A stretch of DNA of 64,000 nucleotides from Diphasiastrum complanatum (Eukaryota > Streptophyta > Lycopodiopsida > Lycopodiales > Lycopodiaceae): the NCBI GenBank assembly GCA_029204225.1, contig CM055099.1, positions 52,223,298-52,287,297 on the forward strand, read 5' to 3'. The notes beneath the pieces were generated by a model. That model did not search any database. It had not been told where the DNA came from and worked only from the letters and a program-made list of their open reading frames with translations. The number at the start of each line of letters is the position of its first letter. The first letter of the stretch is position 1. Positions 11,164 through 23,533 of this stretch are shown piece by piece. The translations under genes were made by a program, and so were the position numbers.

Positions 11164-11260
11164 CTGCAACACAAACACCCAATAAAAAAGTTTAGACAGT
11201 AGTTGAGATGTGGTTAGCAGCATCGAAGGAAGAAAGCATAGCAAATAGAACAAACTATAC

Positions 11261-11606
11261 CTCTCTGATCCATGGAAGCGCACACAGGTCATGGATGAGC
11301 AAGTCTATGCAATGTGCAGCACAGGGTGTCCACACAATGCTGGGGTGCTCCCTCATCATAATCTCGCCCATCTGCTTGCAGTTCGAGGCGTTGTCGGTGA
11401 CAACCTGAACCACGTGCTCATCTCCGATGTCAGCAATAACATCTCTAATGACCTCCCATATGAAATCGGCTGTGATGGCATCACCACCTCGAGTGGCATC
11501 CACGCCACGTAGGAATACTGTGCCAAGCGGGCAAGAAACCAAGACATTGATGACGGATCGCCGACGAATGTCGGTCCATCCATCGCTCAGTATCGTGCAT
11601 CCATAC
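11261..11606 (-). pseudogene. hAT transposase copy 1, exon 2 (DUF659)
   Basis: This uninterrupted exon encodes GCTILSDGWTDIRRRS, VVQVVTDNASNCKQMG and WTPCAAHCIDLLIHDL, the hallmark sequence of the DUF659 transposase family, including its conserved aspartates. It is bounded by an AG acceptor at 11607-11608 and a GTATAG donor at 11255-11260. The same borders occur in copy 2, which supports real introns. Confidence 0.85.
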
Positions 11607-11699
11607 CTGTCGCAAAACACCCATTAGCTACATGCAAAAATTACTGCACCAGTAAATCCTAAACACATGCAAAGAGATTACAAAGACAAGTTACTTACT

Positions 11700-12660
11700 G
11701 CTGCCAAGCTGAGTGAATGGAACTCAACTCCCACGTGATGGTCTCCTCCTCCTGACGAAGCAACCTCCCTCGTAGTGCCTCTCGCCTGGGAGGTGTCCAT
11801 GTAGCATCCACGGCCGCCATCTGTGCACAGAACTCCCTGAACACCCAAGTGTCAGCAACAGCAAAGGCAATGCCGCACTCGTAAAAGAACTGGCCACACA
11901 GTCGAGTGCAACGGGCCTGTTGCTCTCTCTGCCAGCCGCATCGATCAAGGGTCTGCTGCCTGGGCCTAACCCCTCTCTGCTGTGTATATGGTGCTCGTGG
12001 TCTGGCATGCCTAACGGATGACTGATCTGTGGGTGTGTCACTCTCTCTAGCAACATCTGCCGAAGCATGTGGTGCATCTGCTGCCGAGGAGGAGGGTCGA
12101 GAAGCACCCGCTGCTGCTGAACCAACATGCTCATCTGATGGTCCTGCTGCTGCTGCGGATGGAACTGAAGGTGCTCTACTGGGCCTTGCACCTGAACCAT
12201 GCTCTCTGCCTGTGCTGTATTGGGCCCTGCAGCTGTACCATGCTCTGCCCGTGATGTACTGGGACCTGCACCTGTACCATGCCCAACCCATGATGTACTA
12301 CGCCCTGCAGCTATACCATGCCCTGCCCGTGATGTACTGGGCCCAATATCCATGGTAGGCCCTGCCTGTCTGCCTGTGAGCCCTCCTGCATGCCTACCTG
12401 TAGCTGCTCCTGCTGCCTGTCCCTGTCTAGAACCCTGTGATGCAGTATCGGGCCCGTACATGGTAGACAACCTCTGCAGATCCTCATCAGAAATCCTGGG
12501 GCAATCAGATATGCCCAATGTCCGCCCATCTGGCCCTCTGACCCGCAGCAAGTGAGCCCTAACCCTGGTGAGTGATCCCGTGAAGTGACCACCGCAATGC
12601 AAGCATCTCCATCTGCGGCTTCATAGTCATGGCTACCGATTCTCATGGTACTCTCAGGCA
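11700..12660 (-). pseudogene. hAT transposase copy 1, exon 1: BED finger and linker
   Basis: The minus frame contains WRCLHCGGHFTGSLTRVRAHL and a later C, a BED-type zinc finger used by hAT transposases to bind terminal DNA. A long low-complexity linker rich in Gly, Ser, Gln and His follows, including 13-residue repeats. After a frame change near 12195 comes the conserved block CTRLCGQFFYECGIAFAVADTW that precedes the catalytic domain. The exon ends at a GTAAGT donor (plus-strand complement 11693-11698). Copy 1 carries about 170 bp between its leader and the finger that copy 2 lacks. Confidence 0.7.
12205..12345 (-). repeat. 39-bp tandem repeat in transposase linker
   Basis: About three and a half copies of a 39-bp unit encode the 13-residue pattern GPSTSRAGHG(I/T)(A/G)A. 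Most of this linker is absent from copy 2, so the region is prone to change. Confidence 0.6.
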
Positions 12661-13740
12661 GCCTGCCTTCTAGGCATCTTCGGCATCCCTATCTCAGTCA
12701 TCCCAGCAGGTACTCACGAGTACAATAGAGTATCTATTTATAGTGCTTATATTTAGCATACTTGGCAGGGACAGTTGGGCACTAAGCCTGAATCCTATTG
12801 GACGCAGTGCCTGAGCCATGGTGTGTGCCCACATCCCCGTCGGTAAGCTCAACCTCGGCCCAAAGGCCTCGATCCCACACTGGCATCATATCAACACGAC
12901 CCTAAATTTGCAAACAACAAATATTCAGGCAAACGTTCGAAAAAAAATACATTGCATTGAACAACATTACCGAGCTCAAATAGAGCTCAAAATACCAGAG
13001 CATACATCATAACGATTCCAGTTCACACATTATATCAAGCGCCAAAGAAGAACATGAGATTAGGGCGTGGGATAGAATAATTTCTGTATGAGGGATAACA
13101 GGCGACTGACGTTAGTGTCGGAGTCCGTGCAGGCATAAAGGAGTGCAGTGTGGGCCTAAACCGCGCCCCTAGTAGATGTTTGCACGATGGTCCACGCCTA
13201 AACCCTAAAAAGTATGGAATCAGGGCATGAAAATTGAAATTTGTGATACGGACGTAGACGGGCGGAACGGAGGTCATAGGAGTCTGTGCAAGCATGTGGA
13301 AATGCATTCTAGGCTCAGACATCACCTCACTCGGTTTCCAACAAGCCATTCTGTGGAAATGGCCAAAATACACAAGCATTTGGAATGTGGTGTTCAAATC
13401 TTGCTAGGCGTGTCGTGACGGCTGAAACTGATGCTGTAAAAATCACTGTGGGCGTGAAGAAAGGTGGTCTAGAGCCAAACTACGCTCGATTTGGTTGCCT
13501 ACAGCTCAATGTCAACAATTGCAAAAAATCAAGCCTACACTTACCAAATATCGAAATTTGGTCGTTTCGCTCTCCACGAAGCTCAGACCCACCCGGCACC
13601 GTGCACACCAACTCCGTATCGTCGAGTAGATGCCTGCCAAGTATTCACTTGCGAAGATTGGACGCCCACAGCTCTCAGAAAAGAAATTTGCCTCCTCCAA
13701 TGCTGGCGCGGTTCTGTGCGCGAGGAGGCGGCCGAAAATC
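12661..13740 (-). other. hAT copy 1 leader region
   Basis: This matches 29500-30280 of copy 2 in reverse orientation with moderate divergence. It includes a GTAAGT donor (plus CACTTACC near 13540) and leader sequence up to near 12818. No conserved ORF is evident; it is best read as the 5' untranslated exon and intron of the transposase gene. Confidence 0.5.
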
Positions 13741-13858
13741 GGGTTTTTTTTTTTTTTTTTTTTGCGATTCTGTCCACGATTCGCTGCAGCGAATTAGAAT
13801 CGCGATTCCCGAATCGCGAAGCTGGCGAATCGCGATTCGCTGCAACTATGGTTCAAAT

Positions 13859-14625
13859 ATGCAGATTTGAATCCAATTCGGAATCACAATTCGTTGATAC
13901 TCGAATTTGCAATTAGCGAGACAATACCACTTAAGGACATACATTTAAAGCCACCAAGTAATTGGGTGCACTATTTCCCTCCAAAGGTGTTGCGCCCTTA
14001 TTTTTCAGATTATGCATTAGGGTTTCTCGTTCCTTTATGGTTAGAGATCAAGGACACTGTTTCTATAGCTTTTGATTATCGAGATGCTTGGGCTCTTCAT
14101 GGGAGAACTCAACAACATTGCTTGTAGGGCTTTGTCTATGATTTTTGTTGGTGCTCTCTTGAAATCTTTGAAGGAGATGATTTGATTTCATTGATTGTAA
14201 TCTTTCATTGCTTTATGTGATGCCATATCTTTGAATATGTTCATAGTTGTAGGTCTTTAAATAACCAAGTAAGGCCCAATATTAACTGCTATGTAATGTG
14301 GTTTTAGCATGAGATAATAAATTGAAAAAGAAGACCGCTTAAAGGGAATTCTTCACTCCCTCGAAAGCTCCAAATGTACTTGTAGAAAAAAAATCAATAC
14401 AAGAGATTCTTGGTGTTTCTTGATCAAGTTTGAATATTCAAAAATAGATTCATGTCCTTCAACCTTTGAACAGATTTTTTTCAGTTTTCTCACTTTTGGA
14501 AAAGAGAAAGCAAGAGAATCAAAACAAAAAGTGGACGTTTCTATAGGATAAGGAGGAAACTCAATTTTGAGAGGCTACACATTTTACTTCTGAATATAAA
14601 CTCACTTATAGAGGTACATATGAGT
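13859..14625. other. Spacer with terminal-repeat-like scraps
   Basis: 13880-13922 resembles the left end of the MITE at 14649-14692 (shared GAATCACAATTC and ACTCG). An 86-codon frame at 13867-14127 has no recognisable domain. The rest is AT-rich. Confidence 0.35.
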
Positions 14626-15169
14626 CATAGATACACAAGCGAATTTAGAATCACAATTCACTGGTGACTCGCAAATTACGATTTGCTATTTCCTTCTTTT
14701 CTTTTTTCTGTGTTTTGTAAGTACATGCAATATGGGTATCAGTAGAAAGAACAAAAGTAGAGGATTAAGATTAGATGAGTTTCCAGTAATTTCAATTCCA
14801 ATTCCAGGTAGTTAGCTGAGATCTCGCTTATATACAATGAACTACATATGCACTAAACTTGACCCAACTGGCATCAACTTGCATAAACCTAAATGCAAAA
14901 GTTATGACCCAACGGACATCAAAACCTAATGCCATTCAAACCACACGCATTGAATCTTAGTGAACCACAACGAACCTTATTGAAACATATCAAAACCTAT
15001 TGAACAGTAGAAAACCGTACTGAACGATAGCAGACCATACTAAACTATATGGAGCCCTACTAAATCGTAGCAAATGCATGCTTTGGAGTGACATAAATGG
15101 CTGCATAATTTCAATTTATTTTGTACAAAAACAAAAAAATTCAACGAATAGCGATTCGCTACACCTATG
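14626..15169. mobile_element. hAT-type MITE (544 bp)
   Basis: The left end begins CATAGATACACAAGCGAAT. The right end, read inward, begins CATAGGTGTAGCGAATC. The flanks are ATATGAGT (14618-14625) and ATATGAGA (15170-15177), 7 of 8 bases alike, fitting a hAT target duplication. The interior is non-coding and holds degenerate short repeats around 14940-15060. The CATAG ends tie it to the hAT elements in this window. Confidence 0.6.
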
Positions 15170-15177
15170 ATATGAGA

Positions 15178-16204
15178 TAATCGACGAAAAGAGTCTACAC
15201 CTTATGTATAATAACAATTGCCACATTTCATATAATTTGAGCTACATTTTCTTCAAAATATGTATTCATAGAAAAAATATGGCTTTCACAAATACGTAAA
15301 GTGTAACCTCCATCAAGAACATGTAGTACCTTAGTTGTCTTTAGCAAGCTCAAACCAACAACACCAGAAGCTACTTTTTGGATTCCATCATGAATAGACA
15401 CCTCTGCAGTATGTTTTTCAAGTCCCAGCTTGAACCCTACAAGACTACTTGCAATTAGAAGCGATGGACAAAGTGTGATGATTCAAATGGCACCTAATTC
15501 ATCAAAACTATCTACACTCATGAGAATAAAAAAAGGAATAATGATCTAACATATTACCTGCATCAATAGCAAATATTATTTTATGGAAGCTTTAAATAGA
15601 TATAATTCATCAAATCTATCAAACCAAAACAAAAACCAAAAATACTTGTAAAAGCCATTTCAATGATGTCGTCACAATTACATATTCTTTTGCATGGGCA
15701 CAAACGTGTCCACAAACCTCATGCAATAAAAGAACACCATCATGAAGAGAAGTAGATAACCATATTTACAATCTTACAAAGATGTCAAATCTTATTAAAA
15801 TGAGATCATGTCACAAGATTTTGGATAATGATAATACAATTTTCAAACTAATTCATGTCCTATCCATGAATACATAACTATTGATGAAACCCAAAGAAAA
15901 ATAATTCTTGTCTCAATCATTGATTGTGCACAAAAAAAGTCCTATGGATTTATCTATAGATTAAAGGGATGTAACTATGTTGAGATTTCTTATCTAAGTG
16001 CAAAGCTAGACTAGACTACGTCTCATATTATCGTCAACTTATATCTAGTCATTGTCGCTAGCTTGGGAAACATTCGAAAATCCTAGCCACTAGGTGGCGA
16101 TTAAGTCACCTAAGCCACCAAACCAAAACATAACCGATCCTTGTGAAGAACATTCTCATGTCTTTTTTTAGTTAGTTGTGCACCTTTGGCACCTAAAAGA
16201 CATT
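15178..16204. other. AT-rich sequence without recognised gene
   Basis: No coding homology or terminal repeats were seen. Confidence 0.5.
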
Positions 16205-17870
16205 ATTGAATCTCTCTCCATCCCATCCATAAAAATGGTGACCCCATGAATCGTGGTAATTACCGCACTATTATGATTGGGCATGTTATAGCAAAGCTAT
16301 ATGGTAACATTCTTTAGTCAATAGTGAGCACTAAGGTAGAATCCAGGAGATTGTATGCCTTGGGCTAGGCAGGGTTCAGGGCCTGCTGTTCTACTACTAA
16401 TCATATTTGCACACTTCAAGCCCTTATTGATGCCGCTAGACATAGAAGAGAGTGGGTCTATTGCTGCTTGGTGGACTTCAAAAAGGCCTTTTACTCTGTT
16501 CCACGTGTCTTACTCATCCAGAGATTACCTGATTTGGAGTTTTCTATAGACACTATCCTAGCAATCATGGCAATTTATGAGAGAGTTCTGGAACGCTTTC
16601 AATCCGACAATGGCATTTTTAAGCAGATCTGGAGCACCATTGGGGTGAAGTAGTCTTTCTTTCACCGACACTTTTTGGATTGTATATTGATGAGCTGGAG
16701 TGCGTCATCATGCAATGTGGTAGTACCGGTTGCAGACTGGGCCATATATTGATTGATATCCTTCTCTATGGAGATGATGTGGTTCCAGTCTCCTCGACTA
16801 GAGAGGGTCTACAGAGACAGTTGGACCGTCTCCATGCTTTTTGTCTCAAATGGGGTTTGTGAAGACCAAAGTTATGGTCTTCAACACATCCAGGGCTTTC
16901 ATGCAGAGACAGACACTTATCTTCGATGATCAGCCACTGGAGGTAGTTTCATCATACACTAACTTAGGGGTGATTTTTACTGCCCCTATATTCGGCATGA
17001 GACAGGCAACTACTGCTCAATTGAGGAAGGGCCATGCCTCATTTGTCCAGTTAGAGGAATTTTGTTTCCATTAATTCATTCGAGACGTCCCAAGTAAGTG
17101 TATGCTCTTTGATACACTTGTCACCCCCACAGCCTTATATGCAGCAACGACATGGTGTACAGGTCTCACCTGATCCGACTGGGCTAGTATCTCATGGATA
17201 TAGACTACTGTGTTACCATGCATGATAAGAACTAAGCCATCTGTCCCACATCGGACTATTCTTGCTGAGTTTGCAGTTCTTCCTCTACAACTCAATGCCA
17301 TTTTCTTGCTTATCACATATGTCCAGTGACTTCAGTTGTTTTCGGCTTCTGAGAAGAGATACACAAATGTAGTGCTCACCTCTTCCCAACATCTTCATGA
17401 TCGTGGTTATCAGCTATCATGGTTCCCAAGAATCTTATCTCCTCGAGACATTTGCCATTTCTATCACAAACCTCCGTTCGGGACTCACCAGTTTATCAAA
17501 CGTTTTACTTATAGAGCATATCTTGACCGAGTTTGGCAGGGCTAGTTAGGAATCAAACCTGATTAATATCGGACTCTTTTTATAGAGTTGGATACAAATG
17601 CATTCTTGATTTTACACACAACTATGTTTCCTAGATGAGGTGCAGTAAGAGGAGCACTTCATCTTCTGATGCCTTGCCTATTATGAGATTACGGGGAGAT
17701 ATCATTGCTTATTTCGAGACATGCCGATTACATTGCACTCACTCATCGCATCCGGGATCCACGTTGTGTGGCACTTATGATACGGGAGATATTCTTATTA
17801 CGACAAGTGTAAAGATCGCCAAGTCAAGGTCCTTAAGATCCTGCTGAATACAGCCAAAGGAGTGTTGTGG
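16205..17870 (+). pseudogene. LINE copy A, reverse transcriptase fragment
   Basis: The translation, in several frames, follows LINE copy C from GNYRTIMIGHV through VDFKKAFYSVPR and ESTIGVK-like text to the carboxy region ending near a MIREIF block. It includes IDILLYGDD, where the catalytic YADD has become YGDD. Stops and frameshifts are frequent, so it is long dead. It is 5'-truncated. Its 3' continuation is probably at 21870-22446, beyond a gypsy remnant. Confidence 0.75.
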
Positions 17871-17999
17871 AGCCAAACTACCGAACCAAGTAGAAACTGA
17901 AAGTCAAACCCCAATCAACTTCTAATTGCAACATTTCTTGCATATAATGTAGGATATCAACAACTTTCTAGATCTTAACACCACATTAACTAGAGATCT

Positions 18000-18500
18000 A
18001 GGTTGACAACCTTACATAAGCATAACGGACTATAACCTATAGCAAAATGCTTTCTACTATTGTAAGAAAACTCAATTAGAGGAATGTAATCCTCCCACTG
18101 AGACTGCCTGAGAGACACATATGTTCTCAACAAATCCTGTATAGTTTGATTAGTTCTTTTAGTCTATCCATCCAATTCAAGATGATTAGTATAAAAAGAT
18201 CTCGGCTAAATCCGAAGCCTTTGTAGTTGACTTAACCTGTATGAACATAGCTAACTTAGTTAACCTGTCCACTACAACCCAAATAGAAGCATTTTGTTGT
18301 TGGGTCTTAGGAAGTCCAACTACAAAATCCATAGATATGCTTTTAGAGGGATATCTAAGGGATGTAAGAACCCTTCAGCCTTTGAGCGTTCGACTTTGGC
18401 TAGCTAACAGGGTTTTCACTTAACCACATAAGACTCGACATATGGCTTGAGTTTTGGCCAATAACACTCTCTTCTAACCAAGTATAAAGTCATGTGCATA
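18000..18500 (-). pseudogene. Gypsy integrase fragment
   Basis: The minus reading includes VVDRLTKLAMFI near 18250 and a DGQTKRTNQ-like phrase followed by IQDLLRTYV and PLIEFSYNS near 18070-18200. These are the second half of the integrase core, including the catalytic-glutamate region of gypsy integrases. Frameshifts separate the pieces. Confidence 0.65.
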
Positions 18501-18740
18501 TTTGGATGACCTACACAGGGCATGCCATGCCACTAAAAAAAATATGTCTTCTTTACCTCATCATCCCCTAATACACAAACTTTCCAATTTTGAAATAGTG
18601 ACCCATTCCGAATGGCGAATTGTTCCACAATCTTCTTATCTTTCTTAGACAATTGAGATCCCTATGAATCCATCTCAGTTCCATTCTCATTAATTCCGAA
18701 CTTTCCCAACTTCCATATCCGACCAAAATGAGAATCGCTT

Positions 18741-19277
18741 TCATACTTTCTTCTCAACCAAACATATAGATTTGTAGAAATCTGGGTGAATGAAAATCCA
18801 ACTTAGGGGATCTGCAACTTGGTTAGAGCTTCCTTTAACATATCCAATATCATGATCAAATTCTTGCATAAGCTCAGCCCATCGAGCTTTATGAACCCTC
18901 AGATCGTGTCGATTGCAAAAGTATTTCAAAGGCTGGTGATCTATATACACTATAAACTGGTCACCATAAAGGTAATGCCTCCAGGTTTTAAGTGCGTGAA
19001 TCACAGCTCCAGAGTCATATAACGCAACTGAGGTCCAGTGAGTGTTGCTCTCAAATGCTATTGGCCTATCATTTTGCAAAAGAACTGCTCTAGTCGCCGA
19101 ATCACTTGCTTCAATTTTAACGATGTAAGGTAAATCTGGATCCGCAATCTGTAAAACAGGAGCTGAAACAACCATATCTTTGAGTTTCTCAAAACATTGG
19201 TTTAGTTCTTCATTCCATTCAATAGGTGGACTAGGTTGATCTCTCTTCTTCTTCTTGTTAACTCTGCTTTTTGTCAA
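18741..19277 (-). pseudogene. Gypsy RNase H fragment
   Basis: A 178-codon frame covers the gypsy RNase [53 protein letters not shown] and [14 protein letters not shown]. The first catalytic position reads KIEASDSA instead of the usual ETDASD, so catalysis is probably lost. It runs to near the expected RNase H end (QVADPLSW). Confidence 0.8.
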
Positions 19278-19312
19278 ATTATTAAGAGGCGTTGCGAGTT
19301 TTGCATAATCCT

Positions 19313-20050
19313 CTATAAACCTCCGAAAGAAAACTGTAAAACCAAGGAAAGACCTACTTCTCTAACTATTTTCGGTATCGACCACTCAACCATTGCCTTG
19401 AGCATATCTTTGTCTATCTTCAACTCTTTGGGGGTGATCTTATGACCAAGATATACCAATTCGTGCTTAAAAAATTCACACTTGGACTCGGTAGCTAAAA
19501 AAATTTCTCTTTTGAGAATCCACAAAATAGCCTTGATATGATTCACATGCTCCTTAAGAGTTCTACTGTAGATGAGGATATTATCTAAAAATACAACTAC
19601 GAATTGACCCATATATGGACGAAGTATATCGTTCATCATTTGTTGAAATGTCGCAGGTGCATTCGTTAACCCAAAAGGAAGCACTAAGAACTCATAATGT
19701 TCGAACCTCGTCCGAAAACCAGTTTTCTACACATCACTTGGATGAATTATGATTTGATGATATCCAATTCTGAGATCTATTTTTGTGAAGTATTTAGCTC
19801 CCCCTAATCAATCTACCAGATCATCCATCCTGAATAGTTACTCTATTTAACCCTTTGTAATCCACACACATCTGAAAGCCTCCATCTTTCTTCGATTTTA
19901 GAGGACCAGGAGCACCCCAAGGTGATTTCTTATATGTCTCATCTTAAGATAGTTATCAATTTGATCAGTAATGTCTCTTCTTTTTGCAAAAACCGGTACA
20001 GTTGTCTAGAAATGGGCTGGAGACCTGGAATTAGCTCAATCCTGTGATCT
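19313..20050 (-). pseudogene. Gypsy reverse transcriptase fragment
   Basis: The frame at 19684-19313 has [17 protein letters not shown] and FLDNILIYSRT, where the catalytic FLDD has become FLDN. KCEFFKHELVYLGHKI follows. Higher coordinates hold the amino-terminal half in broken frames. Confidence 0.75.
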
Positions 20051-20469
20051 ACTGACCTAGAAGGTGGTAAACCATAAGGTAATTCATATCATGAAGCTCA
20101 CTTATGATCTCATTCTTTTCAATCTACTAATCTAAATTCACCGAGTTATGAATTCTAGAAAATTCACAACTATTTTATATTAGGCGTTGAAATCATCTCA
20201 TATGGATGTACATATCTGTCTCAAAAAAATGTAACTACTTTATCTCCCTCCGGAAATGAGACTAAATGCTTTTCGAAATCAATAATGAGATTTCTTAAAT
20301 AAGCACTTGTAGCCTAGAATTATATCTATGCATGCTAAATCTAAAAGCATGAAATCAACTAATTCTCTATGGTCTTAAATCAAAACTAGGAGCTCTTCAC
20401 CTCTGCTCTTGAAGCCAAATATACTTCATATCTATGATTGTTGGCTTTAGATTTCAAGCCGAGTTGCTA

Positions 20470-21290
20470 GTGAAATTATGAGTTGAACCATTGTCCACTA
20501 AAATACTAACTTCTTAATCTTTCACCGTGCCTTTCAAACGAAATAAATCATTCGGCAAAGTAGTATTGAAGGAACATTCACACTCACAACCAATTAGGTC
20601 AATTTCCAACTTTAAATTTTCATTACTTAGCATCTCAATTACTTGAGCTGCAGCCTTTCACTCCGGGCAGAATTTCATAACATGTCCAGGCTTATTGCCA
20701 ATAAAACACAAATTCGCTTTCTTAGCCTATTTCCGGGACATCTACTTCTTTTGCTTACCTTCTGATGCCATTTGATCAAGGTTGTCAAAGTATTTGATCT
20801 GAGTTTTCTCACAAATTCGTTTCTTTCCTTTCTTTGGTCTAGATGTCGATGGATTAGCCTGAAATTGCTTCTTGAATGCCACTACTGTGGAATCATAGGC
20901 TTTCGCGATTTGTACGACATCATGGAAAGATTGAAGCATATTTCGCCTGCATTCATTTCAATAACCTGCTGGCACACCTAAGATGAACTACCGCCAGTTT
21001 AGAATCAAATGATGGAACCTTATTCCATAAATCCATAAACTCTTGGGGATAAGAGTCCAAAGTCTTCATCCCGGGCTTCTTCTCTTTCTTCTCTCTCGAA
21101 TATGTCTCTGCTTGAAAACCTAGATTCAGCAAGGATAGAGTCTTGACTTGATTTAGCACAACTCCCATCTGCTGGTCCCCCAAAGTGTTTCAAGTATTCA
21201 TCTCGTTAAGTGCCGCACTGAACTGCTGGCATATCTGAAGATTGGGAACCATTCCTTCTAGAATTGCATTATCTTCAGCCATTATTGATC
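20470..21290 (-). pseudogene. Gypsy gag and protease remnants
   Basis: Two open pieces (20953-21183 and 20742-20939) carry gag-like helical sequence and a lysine-rich tail. Near 20690 a knuckle reads C-F-I-G with KPGH and FC, so the second cysteine is lost. Near 20490-20510 a protease-like VDNGSTHNF has Asn in place of Ser or Thr after the catalytic Asp. The likely gag start is near 21280. Confidence 0.6.
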
Positions 21291-22446
21291 ACCTAAAACA
21301 AGAAATTGCTTCAATTAGTTGATAGATCCCAAAATCTTCTATTGTAAGGGAAAACAACTGTGACCTCGTGAACTGACTGATTATATCTTAGTAAGGCCAT
21401 TCACTTTTCAAGCCAATTTTGTTTCAATCAATAACTGACAAATTTGAGAATTCGAAACAATTTAGTTTTTTTACAAGTTTACATAACTGGGATTTTTGAA
21501 TTCAATTCAATATGGACTAAAACTATGAAAATTGATTTTCATCATCGAACTCTCAACTTCACTATTATTAATGCAAATTGACATGATTTCAAAACATCCG
21601 ACATGCATTGAAATCGACACGTTGTGATTTACAAAAAAATTGACTTTTTTACGTAAATCGCCTAACCAAACTGAAAAATCACTTTTTAAATGCTTTTTAC
21701 GAAAATTGTAATCAGCATGAAATTCCACCCCAAAAACTACCATAACTCACTGTACTATGTTCCCAACCATAAAAAGTGATTTAGACATGACTTTTTCACA
21801 GAGGACGTGCAACCTACTACTGCTTAACTTTCTGACATGCAATTAGAACATTTCGAAAATTGCCAATTTTTGAATTGAAAAATGCCAGACTTCCATCACA
21901 ACTTTTGCTACAGAGCACCAAATTGGACGATGTAAAGCATAGTAAAGAGGAGAGTAGGTTAGCAAGATGCCTGCCATATCACCCTAGGCTGTACTGGTCA
22001 CACGTGCGAGCTACTAATGCTGGAAAATCTAGTAGGAGGGCAGCACACTTTTTCAAGGAGGCTTTCACAAAAATCATACCTAGATGTTTTGGTCCACGCT
22101 ATCCGACCTACCATGAGAAGACACATCTCATTACTAGTCTTCCAGATGACACCAGCAGCAAACTCAAGCTCCACCTCTTGTAGTAGCTCACATTGCATCC
22201 TTCCTCATTCCTAGGACATGATGACATTATATTATATATTAGACTGTCATTTATATCGCACATGTTTTTCTTACATTACATTTCATGTCTCGGTGCCTAG
22301 GTCAGTTTTAGCTTATTTAGTAGTTTATCTACATGTACTTTCTTAACCATTTTTGAAGACGTTTTATGCGCTCCCACTTATACCACACACTTGACATGTA
22401 CCTTTTAGTCTTATATGCCATTTGGCATGCAAAAGACATTAATGAA
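21291..22446 (+). other. Gypsy leader and LINE copy A 3' end
   Basis: 21291-21860 is AT-rich and probably the leader of the minus-strand gypsy. From about 21870 the text resembles the 3' part of LINE copies. 22330-22446 clearly matches the family 3' untranslated end: ACGTTTTATGCGCTCCCA, a hairpin ATGCC-ATTT-GGCAT at 22415-22428, and AAAAGACATTAAT. The tail is missing; copy B starts directly at about 22447. Confidence 0.6.
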
Positions 22447-22996
22447 CATTAGTTGGCCATTGAGACCGGCAGATACAGTGACACCCCACGAGAGGCCCGG
22501 TTTTGTCCGTATATGTGATATTCATGAGACCGAGGATGAGTCACATTTTCTCTTCAAATGCCCAGCTTATTATGAGATACGAGGGAGATACTATTGTTTA
22601 TTCAGGGAGCACCCAGCCACACTCTCTACCTTGATCTCATATGAGGACCCCAGATGTGTCACACTGATGATCCGAGAGATGTTAGACCTGAGGATGAGGA
22701 AACATGATACAGATACACCTTCCTTGGTACAGTTGAGCATCAGTGAGTACTTATCCCGCCGGAGACTGAGATCCAAGGTACCTCTGAGTAGTGATTGTAA
22801 TGGAGAGGCTGAGATTCCAGACGCTTCCAAACATAGGCAGTAGAGATAGTGTCCACGCCCAGAGAGACAACCAGGTCCCATGTCTCAGTCCAAAGCGTCA
22901 AGGCAGCAGAGACGGCACCAACAGCCCACCAAACGACAGAGGTTCGCGGCACATTCAGTGATACCCTCACAGCACACCATACATCATTTCTTCCAG
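22447..22996 (+). pseudogene. LINE copy B ORF2 carboxy terminus
   Basis: The frame encodes the zinc-binding end of ORF2 (RICDIHETEDESHFLFKCP, YYEIRGRYYCLFREH) and a basic tail. TAG stops lie at 22841-22843 and a few codons later, yet the same frame continues to a TGA near 22996. Two PCNA-box-like motifs are present: QLSISEYL followed by SRRRLR, and QHTIHHFF at 22970-22993. The second is a perfect Q-x-x-I-x-x-F-F. Confidence 0.7.
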
Positions 22997-23461
22997 GATC
23001 CACTTAGTGTTTGAGGATGAGGATTATGACGACGACGAGGATGATAGCTGCTCACATGCTCATAGGGATCAGAGACAGTGTACCCCCCCACCATCACGCT
23101 ACTACCAAGATCACCAAACATCCTATGCAGAGACGTACTACTACACATGCTCATGCTCACAGACGACGCCAGCAGACTCCAGTGCTCTCTCATGTTGTCG
23201 CTCGCATTACATCTTTTTACAGTAGCATCAGCAGCACAGTAGGAGTAGCAGTAGCATCATAGCCTTGACATCTTGACATAGATACAGATGATTATTATGC
23301 ACGCACACTTTTGCATACGTGTCCATTGTAGTTTTAGTTTGTACTAGATGTTTTTCTTTATTACAGTTTTGGAGACATTTTATACGCTCCCATGGTTACC
23401 ACATACTTGACATGTACTTATTAGTCTTATATGCCTTTGGCATGGAAAAGACATTAATAAA

Positions 23462-23465
<4 letters not shown>

Positions 23466-23531
<66 letters not shown>
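23466..23531 (+). repeat. (CT)n tail of LINE copy B
   Basis: About 33 CT units follow AATAAAGCTT directly. LINE copy C begins at the next bases. Confidence 0.9.

Positions 23532-23533
<2 letters not shown>

Larger units (their letters stand above)
10639..13850 (-). mobile_element. hAT transposon copy 1, 3'-truncated
   Basis: The element reads on the minus strand. Its 5' terminus is at 13850 (plus strand ...TGCAACTATG), with subterminal GAATCGCGATTC palindromes at 13800-13837 and a T-run. The leader, including an intron donor shared with copy 2, covers about 13740-12820. Transposase exons run from about 12660 down to 10639, where homology with copy 2 stops abruptly in exon 4. The 3' third of the gene and the 3' terminus are therefore missing, and no partner 8-bp duplication can be checked. 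Confidence 0.8.
17900..21290 (-). mobile_element. Decayed gypsy element (no LTRs found)
   Basis: On the minus strand the order is gag (21290-20740), a zinc knuckle near 20690 with one cysteine changed, a protease motif near 20500, reverse transcriptase (about 20050-19313), RNase H (19277-18741) and integrase (about 18500-18000). Every domain has stops or frameshifts. No LTR, primer site or target duplication is visible. It lies between the two parts of LINE copy A, so it probably inserted there. Confidence 0.8.
22447..23531 (+). mobile_element. LINE copy B, 5'-truncated
   Basis: The copy starts inside the end of ORF2 and runs through the 3' untranslated region, hairpin (23431-23443), AATAAAGC and a (CT)n tail at 23466-23531. 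Its first base follows the tail-less 3' end of copy A. Extreme 5' truncation is typical of LINE insertion by target-primed reverse transcription. Confidence 0.8.

Noticed and set aside
12029-12555. Plus-strand cysteine- and leucine-rich frames
   Set aside because: They are antisense to the low-complexity linker of hAT copy 1 and reflect its 39-bp repeat.
10627-13858. GTTCAAAT beside 13850 and its complement at 10627 as target duplication of hAT copy 1
   Set aside because: A duplication must be direct, and this is inverted; in addition the copy is truncated there in exon 4.
13867-14127. 86-codon plus-strand frame as a gene
   Set aside because: No known domain and no second copy; it begins within terminal-repeat-like scraps.
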